Below, in pieces: positions 1 through 12,247 of a stretch of DNA of 64,000 nt. Numbering within the stretch: the first letter of the stretch is position 1; each line of letters opens with the position of its first letter. The DNA is taken from contig NC_037590.1 of assembly GCF_003073045.1 (NCBI RefSeq), forward strand, positions 38,122,751-38,186,750. Reading direction: 5' to 3'. The notes beneath the pieces are model-generated. The model had not been told where the DNA came from. It saw only the letters and a program-made list of their open reading frames with translations, and did not search any database. Origin of the DNA: Pomacea canaliculata (taxonomy: Eukaryota > Mollusca > Gastropoda > Architaenioglossa > Ampullariidae). The translations under genes were made by a program, and so were the position numbers.

Positions 1-1319
1 GTCTGAGAGGAACATCATGACACAGAGAACAGTCCTTAGAGGCACGTGTGTGCGCGTTTGTCTGAGAGAAAGAGAGGGACTCCCATATCATAAATGAACT
101 TGGAGCTTCCATCGTCATCATCTTCATCATGACATTAATAGAATGTATTTTCTCGTATTGAGGCGAGCTCAGTGTATTGTTACAAAATCAAACAAGAAAA
201 AACGAACAGGCAAACCTAACAGACAGCCAGACGAAGTAAAAATTACAACAACAGTATGGTGACGACAGCGACAATAAACAAAGTGCATGGACGAAGCAGG
301 GGACATTATCGTGAGAGTCGAAGAGTTCGCTGGATTATGATAGGAATTTGCCAAAGAGATGGGTTTTAAGGCCATACTTCAAACCATCGAGTCACAGTTC
401 GAAGTAAGAGAATTTCAGCCAGTGGGGTGAGAAAAGAAAAGTATGGCTGCCAAATTTCTCTCGTCTGATGCGTGGCACCGAGAGGAAATCAGTATAAGCA
501 GGTCGAAGAGACCGACTCTGGCATATTGTATCAGTAACTAGGAGTGGTGCGCTGGGCAAGTCCTTGAAGACATGGACAGTATCAAACAGAAATCATGCCA
601 ACTGGAAATATCAGCTATATGGCATTATACTAAGTCCTCAGAAGTTTGTCGAGTAGGTGGTGATGTATGGTTATTACAATCCAGCCAACCCAACTGTAGA
701 CACGACCTTTGGTGAATGTCACTGATCTTTCCATCCTTTAGGAAGATCGACTTAAAGTATTGACGAGATATTCATGAAACAATGCTGGCTCCATGGAATT
801 ACCGAAATAATTTTGTTAAATGTTAAATAACTTTGTTAATTAAATGTGCAATTTTTTTCTTGAGAATATCATAGAGACTTGCTACAAAGACTGATCTTAT
901 TATTTTCTCTTTTTTGATCAATGGCTTTTGAGACATCGCATCACTATACATACTGTTATTATTAATTCAGTATGTAAACACTCACTGTTACTATAAACAA
1001 ACATTCTTAAAAAATATATTACTATCTGGTCGATCAATCTGTGAACATTACTTATTTCTAAATCCCTATGTAGATTCTTGAAGCATCTTATGTCTTTAAA
1101 AAAAAAAACTCGCGAAAACAAACTAATTCAGAAAAAAATTAAGTAGTTAGTTCCAATCATTTATTATTGACCCTTTCACCAATAGGTCAATCAATGTGTG
1201 TTGTGCAATGAGGCAGAGACGGCTACACTGTGTACCACAACAAAAATATTCAGACCCACGCTGCTAACGATTTTCAGTCACGTGCTTTGCGGACGCCTCC
1301 TCCAGAGATTTCGTCATTG

Positions 1320-1327
1320 TGACGTCA
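1320..1327. promoter_or_regulatory. Perfect CRE palindrome TGACGTCA
   Basis: The 8-bp palindrome TGACGTCA is the consensus for CREB/ATF bZIP dimers. It lies in gene-poor DNA with no promoter evidence beside it, so function is not shown. Confidence 0.25.
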
Positions 1328-2949
1328 ATAACGGAATCATTACAGACCGTTAGTTACTCCTGAGTGTCGAGGTTGAACGCTTCTCGTTCCACACTGGGGA
1401 GATTAGGACTGTGCCTCATCAACAGAAAGGTCACGGTGTTAACCACACGACTTTGCCATTTCAAACATCGTCTGCAAACGACCGGCAGCTTAAAGTGGAG
1501 CCTGAGCCCCAAGGCCGCTAGAAAAAAAGCGAAAGAGAAAAATAAAAATAATAGAAATATCTTTGCAGAGTTCTGGTGATGTAGCAAGTCGTTACCCTCT
1601 CACCCCACCCTCAGAAAAACAACAACAGACAAGAAGAAAAAAGAAAAAAGAAAAAAATACACGAAGCAAGCAAACAAAAAGACGTGCTGAAGAAAAAGTT
1701 ATATAAATTAATACTTGTAACTATTTTCGTCGATTCTTGTTGTTTCGGTAAATTTATTAACGAATCAACCAATCGATTGGCCGACAGATCAGTAAATAGA
1801 CAAAGTTTTCCGTTCACTGAACCGTAGCGGCTTTCTGCTCATACTCGATTAACAAAACCGCAGTGTGTGGTCTAATTCATCCCCCATCTCTCCACATACA
1901 CACAGAGACCTCTCCTCCAAGTAAAATATTCTCAGTTGTTGAAAACCATGAGGAATCAAGGACGCGACGAAACATAACTCTCTGCAATTTTTTTATCATT
2001 TGAGCTTCAGAAGTTATTGGCTATTGTAACCCTTCGTCATAAAGATTTATTTACAAATATTTAAAAGGTTGATTGTAATGGTTCCTTGCATAAAAGCTAC
2101 ATTTGCGCAGCAAAGAAAGAAAAAAATCCACACAAAATGTAGTGTCTGGCTACTTTCAGGAGAAGGTTCTTGCAAAGAGTCGGACACTTCTGAGGAAAGG
2201 GTGGAGCAGGTGGAAGACGTGGAGGTTTTCAATGATAAACAAGCTTAGAGACCGACATTGAGTTCTGTAGTCTGTATTTTGTGAACCTTCCCATAATACT
2301 GTTGTAAGCAAAGTGAGGGACTCCGTGAATGCTTTAAGTCCTTGTGTTTGTCTGCTTGTAATTCTTGCTTCGATAGCCATTTCTTTGTTGCTAATTCCCG
2401 GGGTTTTATGTCCTTGGGCGTAGGCAACTCACAAAGAAAAAGAAATAATAAAAAAAACAGGGTCTTTGAAAACAGATCAGGACAAGTCGATGAACAGGTC
2501 TGATATTGAGCAGAAACCTCGTGTTTCATAGCAGCCAAAGAAACTTTGGGAACCAGAACGGCTGGCCCTTGCGCCATCAGTCATTTGGGAATTGATCAGT
2601 TCTTCAGACCGCCTCATATTTCTCCGGCTCTCTGGGATGTGAAGAACATTTGGCGGCGAGAGGATGAGAATGCGAGCAGTTCAGCCAGGGGTTATCGCCA
2701 TTGGGAGCACTTGCCAACATCCCCGAAGCCCCCACGCATCTGCCGCAGAGCGCATGCGCGCTTAGTTTACGTCTCATTGTTGTCTGGGGGAGCAGTGAAA
2801 AGTCCGTGAGACTGACAATCACCACCGGCTACATCATAAAGAGGATTGTATACAATAAGTATTACACGAACGTTAACCGAGTTCTAAACAAAATGAATAA
2901 GCGCAATAAATTTCTTTAAGAAGTGAATCTTTTGGCACTCCCCTTAAAC

Positions 2950-3288
2950 CCCATTTTTCCGAAAATAACACCTAAAAATAAGCCTTAGGATGATTTTTCA
3001 GGATGTTCGTGACATAAGCCCTAGTTAAGATCGTCAACCAGACGGACGGATTTCGTTCGTCCCTGAAACACACGACGGATGTATTGAATTATAAGGACAT
3101 TAATATATACATAAATAGCATTATGAGTTTTTACGATGCTCCAGATGACATAACTGTATTAGAATAAATGTAGGTTTTTGTACTTAAATTACTGCAAAAA
3201 AAGAAAATTCCTGAAAATAAGCCCTAATCCTTATTTTGCAGTAAACATTAATATAAGACCCGGTCTTATTATCGGGAAGCACGGTATT
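2950..3288. mobile_element. Decayed MITE with 'ccgaaaataa..' inverted ends
   Basis: The left end near 2957 reads tttccgaaaataacacct. The right end near 3255-3285 reads cggtcttattatcgggaagc, which is an imperfect inverted copy. Between them are internal repeats of the type 'aaaataagcc' and 'cataagccctag'. This matches the general look of a widespread non-autonomous DNA transposon family with cgaaaataagacc-type ends. Boundaries are approximate, and no target-site duplication was identified. Confidence 0.45.
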
Positions 3289-5053
3289 TGTACCATCTGT
3301 AAAAATATCTAACCCAGTCAGCAGTTAGTATAGCAACCCTCTCGTGCTTCCATCACCTAGGTAATTATCTCCCTAATCCATTACCAAATCTCTTTGCTGG
3401 ACTGAGGGTAACAGTTTCCTAAAGATAGAAAAGGCAATAAGACTGTTGTGTAACTGCTGGATTTATGACAAATACTTCATTGATTTTCGATCCATCATTC
3501 ATTCATTGCAGGCGACAAAACAGAAAAACTTAGGAAAGAAAATTAGTTTTTTTGAAAGTGTCATCTTTACTAGGACAAGGCAAAATGCAGTTTATGTTAC
3601 AAGGAGAGACAATTTTCATTTACACATTAAATGTCATTGTAAGATACATTCAAAACCCATTACATTCCATCGCCAAAGTAAACATTAAGTAGAGTTGTAA
3701 AAAATGATTAGAAAAATTCATGAAATGTTGATTACATATACAAAAACAACGTAGTTATACTTTATGAGATAATCTTGACACAGGTATGACAAAATGACAT
3801 TACATATAATCTGATATACAGACAAATATATATGATATACATACAAATCATAAATATTATTTTTGTAAAAAAAAAAATCAAGATTTAATTTTGACCATGT
3901 CACAGGAAAATGAGGACGTGGAGCTAACAGTCATTTCTTATATTTCTAGGTGTTCATAGGGATAGAAGATCTCAATTTCTCACAAAACTCGACAAGTTAA
4001 TGATTGATGCAAAAGTTTTCTTGAAGAGTAGCAGCTTCGTCATAAACTAAGCTTTAATCTGAAAGAGCATCAAATGTATCTTCCATCTTTCTTCTTGATA
4101 CTACGCATCACTAGACCGCTTCAACCCAGCCTATCTCCTTCTATAATCCTAGAACCGATTCCCAGAAAGAATTTGTAATAAAATTAACCTCGCTTGAAAG
4201 CAAAATATCATGTTTCTTTTTCAAGAACATAAATCTTGTGCTTGGAGCCCCAGGAAGTGAGCGACGGACCTATCGGCTTAAGCCCGAAAATGAGCAGCCT
4301 TTTCAGGGTACTCATCCGGAAGCCAACGTGGTCCGCCACCCGAGCTTCCTAAGGTGTGGACTGCCTACTGGTCTCCCTCACGATGTAGTGTCTGATGCTG
4401 TTTTAATCGGTGCTGACTTCGTCCACTGCGGGCGAACTCTCGTAAGACCATCGTGAACAGCAAAGCCAACACCGACGAATGTGGCAAAAGTGCATACTCG
4501 TTGAAAGTGTGTATGAAGCTAGGACTAGTCTCGACCGCATAGGTTTAAGACTAGGGAAGCACGATCATCTCATTTATCCATCTTCTTCCAAAAATAAAAA
4601 AAAATTAATACTTCAGATCAAACCCCTTAACAACAAAATGTTAAAGCCTAGCATGTGACGAAGCTGAGACCCAGACATTCTCTAAGAAAACAAAACGTTG
4701 CATTTACCATTGTCTCATCTTTAAAAAAAAATGTCGATCCAGCAATTGCTCTACATTCCAAAGACTGAAATAAAGGCTACGAGCAGAGGAAAATGTTAAC
4801 TGACTCTTTTAGAAGAACTTGTATAGACCTTGAGGCAAGGAACAATGAAAACTGTGTTAAGCACATCAATTAGTCTGAGGACAGCTTCCTGCAGCACTTT
4901 GTCTCCCAGGTGTCAAGTCACGCGCGAGGTTGTTGCGACTGCTGCATGCTGTGTCTGGTCGTTGGACACGTCAGCGCGTGCAGCAGGGTAGGGGATGCAT
5001 CTGCCGTGCAGTGAGGAACACTCTCGTGGACACGGCTGCTGTAAGCAGCTCAC

Positions 5054-5061
5054 TGACGTCA
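5054..5061. promoter_or_regulatory. Perfect CRE palindrome TGACGTCA
   Basis: A second perfect CREB/ATF consensus palindrome, about 1.9 kb beyond the stop codon of the bZIP gene and within a locally CpG-richer stretch (about 4900-5130). It could be a chance match or part of an enhancer. Nothing in the sequence decides this. Confidence 0.25.
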
Positions 5062-6972
5062 TCAGCATCCCTTGGCAACAGAGGCTAAAAACGCGACCCA
5101 GAGACCTCTCACGGAGACAATGTGTGGAAGAGAAGATGAAGACGGGAAGAAAAAAGAATGCCAAAGAAGGACAGGATTCGACTCACTGCTGCTAAACTAT
5201 CTCACGACATACCTGGTTTACGGCATCTATAATGTACTCTTAGGCAAAAATTAAGAACCTTAGAAGTAGTGCATAAAAATATTCTTTGTCAGTTTTATCT
5301 CAGTCTGATGCAAGTCTAACAGCCGTTTAAGTGTGGCACGATTGCTTAGAGAGCGCGGAGAGCGATTAATGGGATGTAACCCTCATTATTCCGTCTTTCC
5401 AAGACTTTTACACAAGGTTATTTGGAGCAGTTTATCTCAGGCAGCAAGGTATCAAGAGGCTTGACTTTTCTACTGTCTGTTAATCATTCCTAAACAACTT
5501 TATCATGGTAAAGTATTTAAAATAAATGCCAACGTTACTAAAATAAAAAAGGAATCAAAGAAAAGTTGTGGTAAGGTACGCAGTCGTGTACCTTTATCTA
5601 GATGACAGTACCTCCCTACCTTCTATGAACCACACGGTCACGAGTTTCTCAGATGTGATGGTGACATTCTGTGACAAACATAATAGGTCGAAAAACCAGT
5701 GAAGTATGATCCACAACAAATGTCCTATACCAACGAGTCCTAAGTATACAATCGTCTGCTCTTCACCGAGAGGCACTCTCGTGAACTCCCGTGTGAGATG
5801 AGCATATCGCAGCCGTGATCAGCTTCACTGTTGAACAAGAAACGTGGACGAGAAAATAAAATTTAAAAAAATCAAATACGCAGTTCCAAGACGACAAAAA
5901 GCAATGCTGAATATTTGGGGAGAAGATAGAGTCCCAGAATTTGATATAACATCGAGAAACATCGATATGTTATGAAAAAAAGCTACGGACTTAAAAAACA
6001 AACACATAAAAATGTAAATCCTTCTGATTTGCCTGGAAGCCAACTGGACTGGTGACTGGAATGTTACTGTAGAGAAAAATAAATCGTTTTAGAACGTTAT
6101 AAGCACAGTTTTTATATCTTGGTTTGTCACAGAACACTAACAGCTGATAAACTTAAACCTACTACGCACTAAATTGGTAAACAGAAATGATCTATGTAAC
6201 AATTAATTTTAGTTGTGAAGTTCTTCTCGGTGACACAGTTCATTAAATTAACTCCATGCACATCATCCCCACTATCCTTCGGTATAATGTAACGAGGTCT
6301 AATAGTGAGAAACTACAGAATATGACTACTTTCGAGGTCTGCACCTGTATGCATCTGAAGATTGCCTCCAGTTTACAACCTGGCACATTTCTTGACCTTC
6401 GGCCAGTGAAGACCATAACTTTACTTCAAGAATACTATCACAGCGCTGTTGAATACTATGACCATCGTGTTGAACTCACCATCAGTACTCTGACTGGCAG
6501 TCCCGCTGCATGCTATTGATATCAATGTCGGCGAAAATCTTCAGGGACTCATAGGAAAAACTTGGACTTGGGGAGCTGCATGGCGAGCTGTCCACGCTGG
6601 ACATTCGGACCTTTCCTGAAATGGGTCGAAAAGAGTGGCTGGTCGAGTAAGGTGAATATCTTTGCGCTGCTTTTGACTTGGTGGAGGAGAAAGCGGGGTT
6701 GCAGCTAACACTCTTGTGTGGCAGGAGGTGATTATCTACAGCTGTATTTGTCATCTCGTTCTGAGCAGTGTGGTTCCCCAGTTGCAACAACTCATTCAAA
6801 AAATAAGTGGCAATCTTGAGGTTAGAAACCTCGCCTGTCTCCTCTGATATATAATTGCCGCATGCACTGCGTTGGTCAGGAACTTGCTGTACAAGGTCAG
6901 GACCTTTCATGAGAAGGACCCCCTCACCGCTGAGAGCTGTAGCCTGGCGACCCATCGTGAAGGGTGCGACAC

Positions 6973-7107
6973 TTAGTTGTGACAGAGGCGCATGCTGCAC
7001 ACCCGCCGGGTGGCTAAGGCCGCTTTCTGCAGAGACCTCAACGTCTTGCGAAGTTTCTCCACGTCTGTGCGGAGACTCGTGTTCTCATTGTTGAGCTCCT
7101 TGTGTTT
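6973..7107 (-). CDS. bZIP gene, coding exon 4 (zipper and stop)
   Basis: 44 codons plus TAA at 6973-6975. It starts KHKELNNENTSLRTDVEKLR and carries four heptad leucines in register with the Val in exon 3. It ends RRVCSMRLCHN. The acceptor is gtctttgcag. Confidence 0.85.
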   Translation of the reverse strand, partial: KHKELNNENTSLRTDVEKLRKTLRSLQKAALATRRVCSMRLCHN

Positions 7108-9067
7108 CTGCAAAGACACCTTGTCATCAATTTGATATCAAACGTAGTCTTTGCAGTGCCAACAAACAACAACCAAAACTGATGTAAAACAGCAAGAGGA
7201 AGTTGCAGCTGTCAGTTGCAGTTCATTCAAAGAAATGATGGACTTAAAATATGGAACAAGGGGACAGGAGAGAATAGAGAGAGGGAATTAGAGGACATGG
7301 TGAAAGAGAGAGAAGGTTGCAGATTAATGACCGTAGAAAAAAGGGGGGGGGGGTGTAGAAAATTTTAAAAAAAACAACTCTAGTCTCTCAAGACTTAAAA
7401 CTTGCTAAAGTTACTTGTGCTGATTATTCCTTTGTTGTACATACATCTATCTGCCTTTCTGACTGAGACTAAACATTACAAAGAATTCAAAAGTAGCATT
7501 GTTTCCTGCCTCATTCTTTCACACATACAAGAGAGAGAGAGACTGACAATAAACATACGTGTTCGACTTGCTGCTGGTGCTTCTTTCTCTTATTGCGACT
7601 GTTTTTGGCTGCTACCCTGTTTCTTTCCTTTCGTCTCTCCTGCTTCGCCTTCTCTTCTTCCGACAGCTGCACATCAAAATCAGACAGCTGCCTTGAAATT
7701 TTTTTTCTAATTACAATCACTAGTATCAACAATGTTGAGGATATAAATCTTGCAATATGATCTACGCTATGCGTATAGGAATGCCAGAGAGAAATTGGGA
7801 AAGAAATAATAATAACAACAATAATAATATTTTTACAGTTGATTTCTATATCACTCTACACCACCATCAAAGGCAGGCTCAAAGTGCTTTACCAAAAAAT
7901 GAAATAAAAAAAATAATGTGAATTAAATTTTCTGAAATTAATTTGTATTTCGTTTAAAACTTGTTTTTCTGTGTAATTTATTCTAATTACACATACATAC
8001 TGTGTATCTTAATAAATACTAACTATTCAAATGCAGACAAACCTAGTTGCACTACAACCAGACACATCTTTCTTGCTGACACAGAACAAAGCGATACGCT
8101 CATTGACTAAGACACCAAATTAACAAAACGAGGCAGTAAGTAGGAACTTCCCCGACTACATCAGTCTACAGACGGTGCTCACCTCGTACTGTCTAGGTTC
8201 ATCAAACGTGACCTCCATCTCCGGCTTGCCCTGCTGGAGGCGCTTCAGCTGAATCTTCAGGCGCAACTCCTCCTTCAGGACCATGCGGCTGTCGCCTGTC
8301 TGCTCCGCCAGCTGCCACGTTACAAAACTTAATCAGTGAACAGGCTTTAATGTTGCGAGAGGAAACAGTTTAGGGGATTTGATGGGGGTTTTCCCCTCTC
8401 TTTTTATGAGTACGTGGGTGAGTGTGGGTGGCGGTGTGTGGGCGGTTTTTTTAATTAGTCAGAACATGAACTCAAAACTCTGTGCTGAAACTGTGCAGCT
8501 TTCTAAATTCATCAGCCAATCGTATTACAAATATAAATATCTATTTGGTAAGACACTGAGAACATCTGAAAAAGTTAGAATGCATTATAATTAATAAAAT
8601 GTATTAATACATGAACAGTTAGGATGAAGAGCATATAACGGTATTTCCTTCTTTTTTGTTAATTTCTTTATCATATTTTTAACTGCGGACTGGTCAGATT
8701 ACAGGAAATTCTTCCTTGTACAACCCGAGGAGAGACAGAAAAGCAACTTCCTGCTCGCCGAAATTTTTTTTTTTTACTGATTTAGAGTTCCTTCCCTCTT
8801 CCTATGTGCATGACTGATTTCAATAAACTGTGACCAATAGAAAATATCAATGATGTTTATAATTAGCAAATCAGGATTCTTCTCGAGACTGCGGCAATGT
8901 CAGCCAAACAGCAGGAACAGCACTTGAAACTCTCAAGGACAGGTTACAAACTGAGGACAACAACAACAACAACAAAAAAGCGCTCACTGTACCTGCAGCT
9001 TGTCGTTGCTGTCGCAGCTGATGTTCTCCTGGTCGTGATAGTCAGTCACACTATAATTCACTGGCAT
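6973..9067 (-). CDS. ATF3/JDP2/BATF-type bZIP transcription factor (4 coding exons)
   Basis: A nuclear DNA-binding factor expected to dimerise through a leucine zipper and bind CRE/AP-1-like sites. The model joins 9067-8993, 8311-8183, 7666-7559 and 7107-6973. All introns are GT-AG and phase 0, giving 148 aa plus TAA. Residues 25-50 contain LKEELRLKIQ, like the KEELR..IQ segment N-terminal to the bZIP of ATF3. The basic region is NRVAAKNSR (about residues 84-92), matching the N-x2-AA-x2-[CS]-R signature. The heptad positions after it are V, L, L, L, L at exact 7-residue steps, running across the last splice junction, which independently supports that junction. The length is close to JDP2 and a little shorter than ATF3. 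Start: ATG at 9067 after the context cccaag. An alternative acceptor would start exon 3 at 7687 and add 7 residues. Assignment within the ATF3/JDP2/BATF/Fos group is not certain. Confidence 0.86.
7559..7666 (-). CDS. bZIP gene, coding exon 3 (basic region)
   Basis: 36 codons from LSEEEKAKQERRKERNRVAA to QQQVEH, the DNA-contacting basic region and the first zipper position. The acceptor is gatgtgcag with a T-rich tract and the donor is GAACAC|gtatgt. An alternative upstream acceptor (exon start 7687) keeps the frame and adds LSDFDVQ. Confidence 0.85.
7806..7900 (-). repeat. Dispersed repeat 3' end (gcgcTATAT..ATTATT type) in bZIP intron
   Basis: Read on the minus strand, this is taaagcactttgagcctgcc, then an AT-rich segment with gatatagaaat, then an (ATT)n-like tail. 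It resembles the segment at 53734-53806 (taaagcgccatgaggctgtc ... gcgctatat ... ttatcatcattatt). This is the typical 3' end of a SINE or non-LTR retroposon. Confidence 0.45.
8183..8311 (-). CDS. bZIP gene, coding exon 2
   Basis: 43 codons, phase 0 at both ends. The acceptor is gtggcag and the donor is TACGAG|gtgagc. It carries the KEELR...IQ.K motif seen upstream of the basic region in ATF3. Confidence 0.82.
8993..9067 (-). CDS. bZIP gene, coding exon 1 (start codon)
   Basis: Encodes the first 25 residues (MPVNYSVTDYHDQENISCDS and five more), an acidic, low-complexity N terminus. The donor is CTGCAG|gtacag. A non-coding 5' exon probably exists further upstream but could not be placed. Confidence 0.75.
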
Positions 9068-12000
9068 CTTGGGCTGTTACTGAAGATTGGTAACGGAATT
9101 CAGTGCGTGCCTTCCAATGTAGTCCAACTCAATCACATCAAGATCAGTGTTGGTAAGAAAACGAGAAAGCCAGTTTGCTGGAAGAAAACCAAAGTCAGTC
9201 ATAAGTCAAGATGTGTTTGTCGGAAATAATATCAGATGATAAGGTAAGCTATTGTGCCCATGGCAATAAACAGAAGGAAACACCCACTCGTACAGACAGC
9301 TACGTGACCCCATGCTCCAAAGTATTTCCAGTTCAAGGGAGATAACAACATAGTCTGCTGTTGTCTGTAGTATTGAATCACTTTCGGAAATTTCCGCAAT
9401 GAGCTATAAAAAAATTGAGTATGCTATTTTTGTTTATGGGTTTTCCAGTCTGATTTTTGACTGGGTTTTTACAAAGATTATTATACAGAGTCCTTGGATT
9501 TTACTCTATCGTCATAATCTCCTCCATCTTTGTCTTCTGTTTTTGGTTTACGATAGAGACAATAAATGTGTGGTTTAAAGGATTTAATGTGGAGAAAAAG
9601 GGAAGAAAAACAAAAGACTATAACTGCGCTATTCGCTGACAAGGGTAATCGAGATGTTTATTTGGCAATTATCTTCCACCGTTAATGAGCTGGCGTATGA
9701 AAGAATATCTTAAAGGGTTATGTGATTCTAGTCACATTCTTGTTAAACTGACATCTCTATGCTCTCAATCCTTCAAGTCATGTGAGATACGATTGGCAAG
9801 TCAGGGGAAAAAAAGATGACGAACACCACGTGACATGATGTTCTGGCATCACCGCAGTGCAGCTAAACTCTACTCTTATATATATACTCTAATATATCTT
9901 CTTTCGCTAAAACTCGGTGCAATCAAACTGTGATTTTCCAGTGAGAGGAAAACGAAAACAGAACTGAAGGCTTGTTTCAACAGTCACATCGGGTGCTTTT
10001 GACAGAATCGCGTTATAATCATAATTAACATGCTGCCTTCAAAACCTAGTAATATTTAACTGATTTTTTCTGTCGCTTTACTTACGCTTTTTAATTACAT
10101 TGGAAACTGCTGTTTTAACAATGGTGATCAAGGCTTCAAAGTTTTGTCCCTGTAAGATAAGTCTTTAAACAACTAACCAAAGAAAGAAAAAAGACTGTTA
10201 ACAGCCTTCTGTCGACATTATGGTAATTGCAAAGGTTGTGTTATTTTACATGCGCTGGATTCAATTTATTTTCATTTTGGGGAGCATTCGATACGCAGAA
10301 AGTAAAAAATATTGTTGACACCAAGGCAACAGACTTTATATGTAAACAAGTAATAAACTGGAAGAAGGATGGCATACCCTGTACCTACATCATAACAGAA
10401 TGATTTGTATAAACCTACCATTAAACATTTCATTTGCTTCTCATTAAGACCTGTAAACGAAGAAAAATTAATAAATTAATATCGGAACTTCAGAAATCCG
10501 CTTACATTATGTTGCATATAGTTTAGAGATTCAGCAACAGGTGGCGATGTGTTAGCCGTTGATACATACCTAACTATGAGGTTTCCGACAATACGATAGA
10601 AGTTTGACAAACTCAGAGGAAGTAAATTCGACAGTTAAATCCTTTCTATGATCAGTAACTGGGAGAGAACAGAAGTACAATGATCTCTCTTGTAAATTTT
10701 TTTTCACTTACCTTTCTTTGCCGACTGTTTCCAGCTCGGTCCCTTCCTCTCAACTGAGAACCTGGTTGGCAAGCCCTGGTATAGATAGTGTGTTAGGTAA
10801 AAAAAAAATAGGAAACGGAAATTCCCACAATCAGAATGAAGGGATTTCCCGAAATGCGAAATTACTTCGGTCGAAGCAGCATCAATCTTGTTTCATTTTC
10901 GGAGCCACAACTTGTTAATCATTATAATGTGCAATTTACGGTATCCCCGTCTTGAGCTAGGGCTTATATGATATGTTAAAAGGATTTTACCACAATAATT
11001 AGCTAAGACTAGCTACTCATAAATCATAATGTATTATATGGATGAAAAGAAACAGGGCATCCAAACAGGGGAATTCCCCAGGTTAGTAGAGAATGAATAG
11101 AACAAATTATACTGGTTCAGACTGGTTTTGTAATCAGCGGTAATGAGTTGTAAAACCCTGCTTACTGAGGTCGTGTGAAAGAAATGTTTCCAAGAATGGT
11201 TCTGTTGCAGAAATTATCTTTCAGAGTTGTAGATGTTAATGTTTGCATGTAGCATGTTAGTCAGAAAGTGTGGACAATATGCAAAATAATTGTTTTGACT
11301 TTTTGTTAGTCACACTGTCATCTTTATTTAGCTTTCTTACAGTATGTTACAACATCCGCACTGGTGACGAAAATGAGAATGAAGATGTGGGTTTGTGAAG
11401 TGTATTGAATTATGCGCGAGACAGCAAACTATAGCCCTGTAAAACGTGTGGAAATATCTGACAGATGATATCCACAACTATCCATCACAAATGTTCGGTC
11501 ATGCTTTGGGCGATGATCCATAAAAAATGACAATAAAAATCAGTTTAAATGTTTCTTTTAAAAGAGATAACTCACTAAGCATAGATCCACTCCCCTCTCT
11601 CTCTCTCTGAATACTGTGAAGCAACGGCACAGACCTAATTATTACCAGAAGGGGAGACCCACTGTTACATATTTTTATTTTTGATCACTTCAGTGAAAGG
11701 TTGATTGTCTGATAGCGGTTAGTAGCGTGCTACAGAACTGGGAAGTGAATAAAAGTACATTCACCAATTGCTGTTCTTCAGATTCTTTGAACAGCAAATA
11801 ACTGGTCTGCAGAAGTACAGAATTGCCTGGTGGGAATATATTGAGTAGATTGGTGAAGTAAGGAGCAGGGCTATACATAGATGGTGATCTAGAAACATCA
11901 ACACTAGGGTGTTGCCCTTCCGGTCGGTCGACTCATCGCATGACGACTTTCCAGACGTTCTAGGAAGGTTCACGAAGGGAGCAGACGTTATCGGGAAGTT

Positions 12001-12247
12001 TCCGTGTGAGACATGCTAGAATAAAATTCGCAGTTTTCTTTGTGTTTTGAAGTATTTTATGACATCAGCAGTCCGACAGGAAATGTTGACAGCCATAGCA
12101 AATTAAAGTAGTTAATAATGAGAGAACTACTTTTATGATTAAAAACAGACAAAAAGACACTTATGTACTAATAAATATAAAGCGTGAATACCTGTCTAGA
12201 ACTCTCATTCCGTCTGTTTACAGTAATTTTTATACCAGTTATTAGAA
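9068..12247. other. Upstream region of the bZIP gene, no further gene seen
   Basis: The region probably contains the promoter and 5'UTR of the minus-strand bZIP gene. A TATA-like tract (ttatatatatactc) lies near 9877 and a CACGTG E-box near 9829, but neither is tied to a start site. No exons could be assembled between 9300 and 12247. The sequence is AT-rich, with a short CT-repeat near 11595. Confidence 0.4.

Larger units (their letters stand above)
1..6972. other. Gene-poor region downstream of the bZIP gene
   Basis: No spliced gene could be assembled here on either strand. The stretch is AT-rich with homopolymer runs and holds one decayed MITE-like repeat near 2950-3288. It also has two perfect palindromic TGACGTCA sites (1320-1327 and 5054-5061). 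The part next to 6972 is presumably the 3'UTR of the minus-strand bZIP gene, but I found no clear poly(A) signal. A possible short acidic terminal exon at 2160-2247 (plus) was considered and not accepted. Confidence 0.5.

Noticed and set aside
2160..2247. Possible terminal exon on the plus strand after tactttcag, encoding an acidic 28-residue end (DTSEERVEQVEDVEVF)
   Set aside because: The acceptor and frame look plausible, but no upstream exon with matching phase was found and there is no homology.
4238..4456. GC-richer 72-codon plus-strand frame
   Set aside because: No domain or splice context. Possibly part of an unrecognised repeat.
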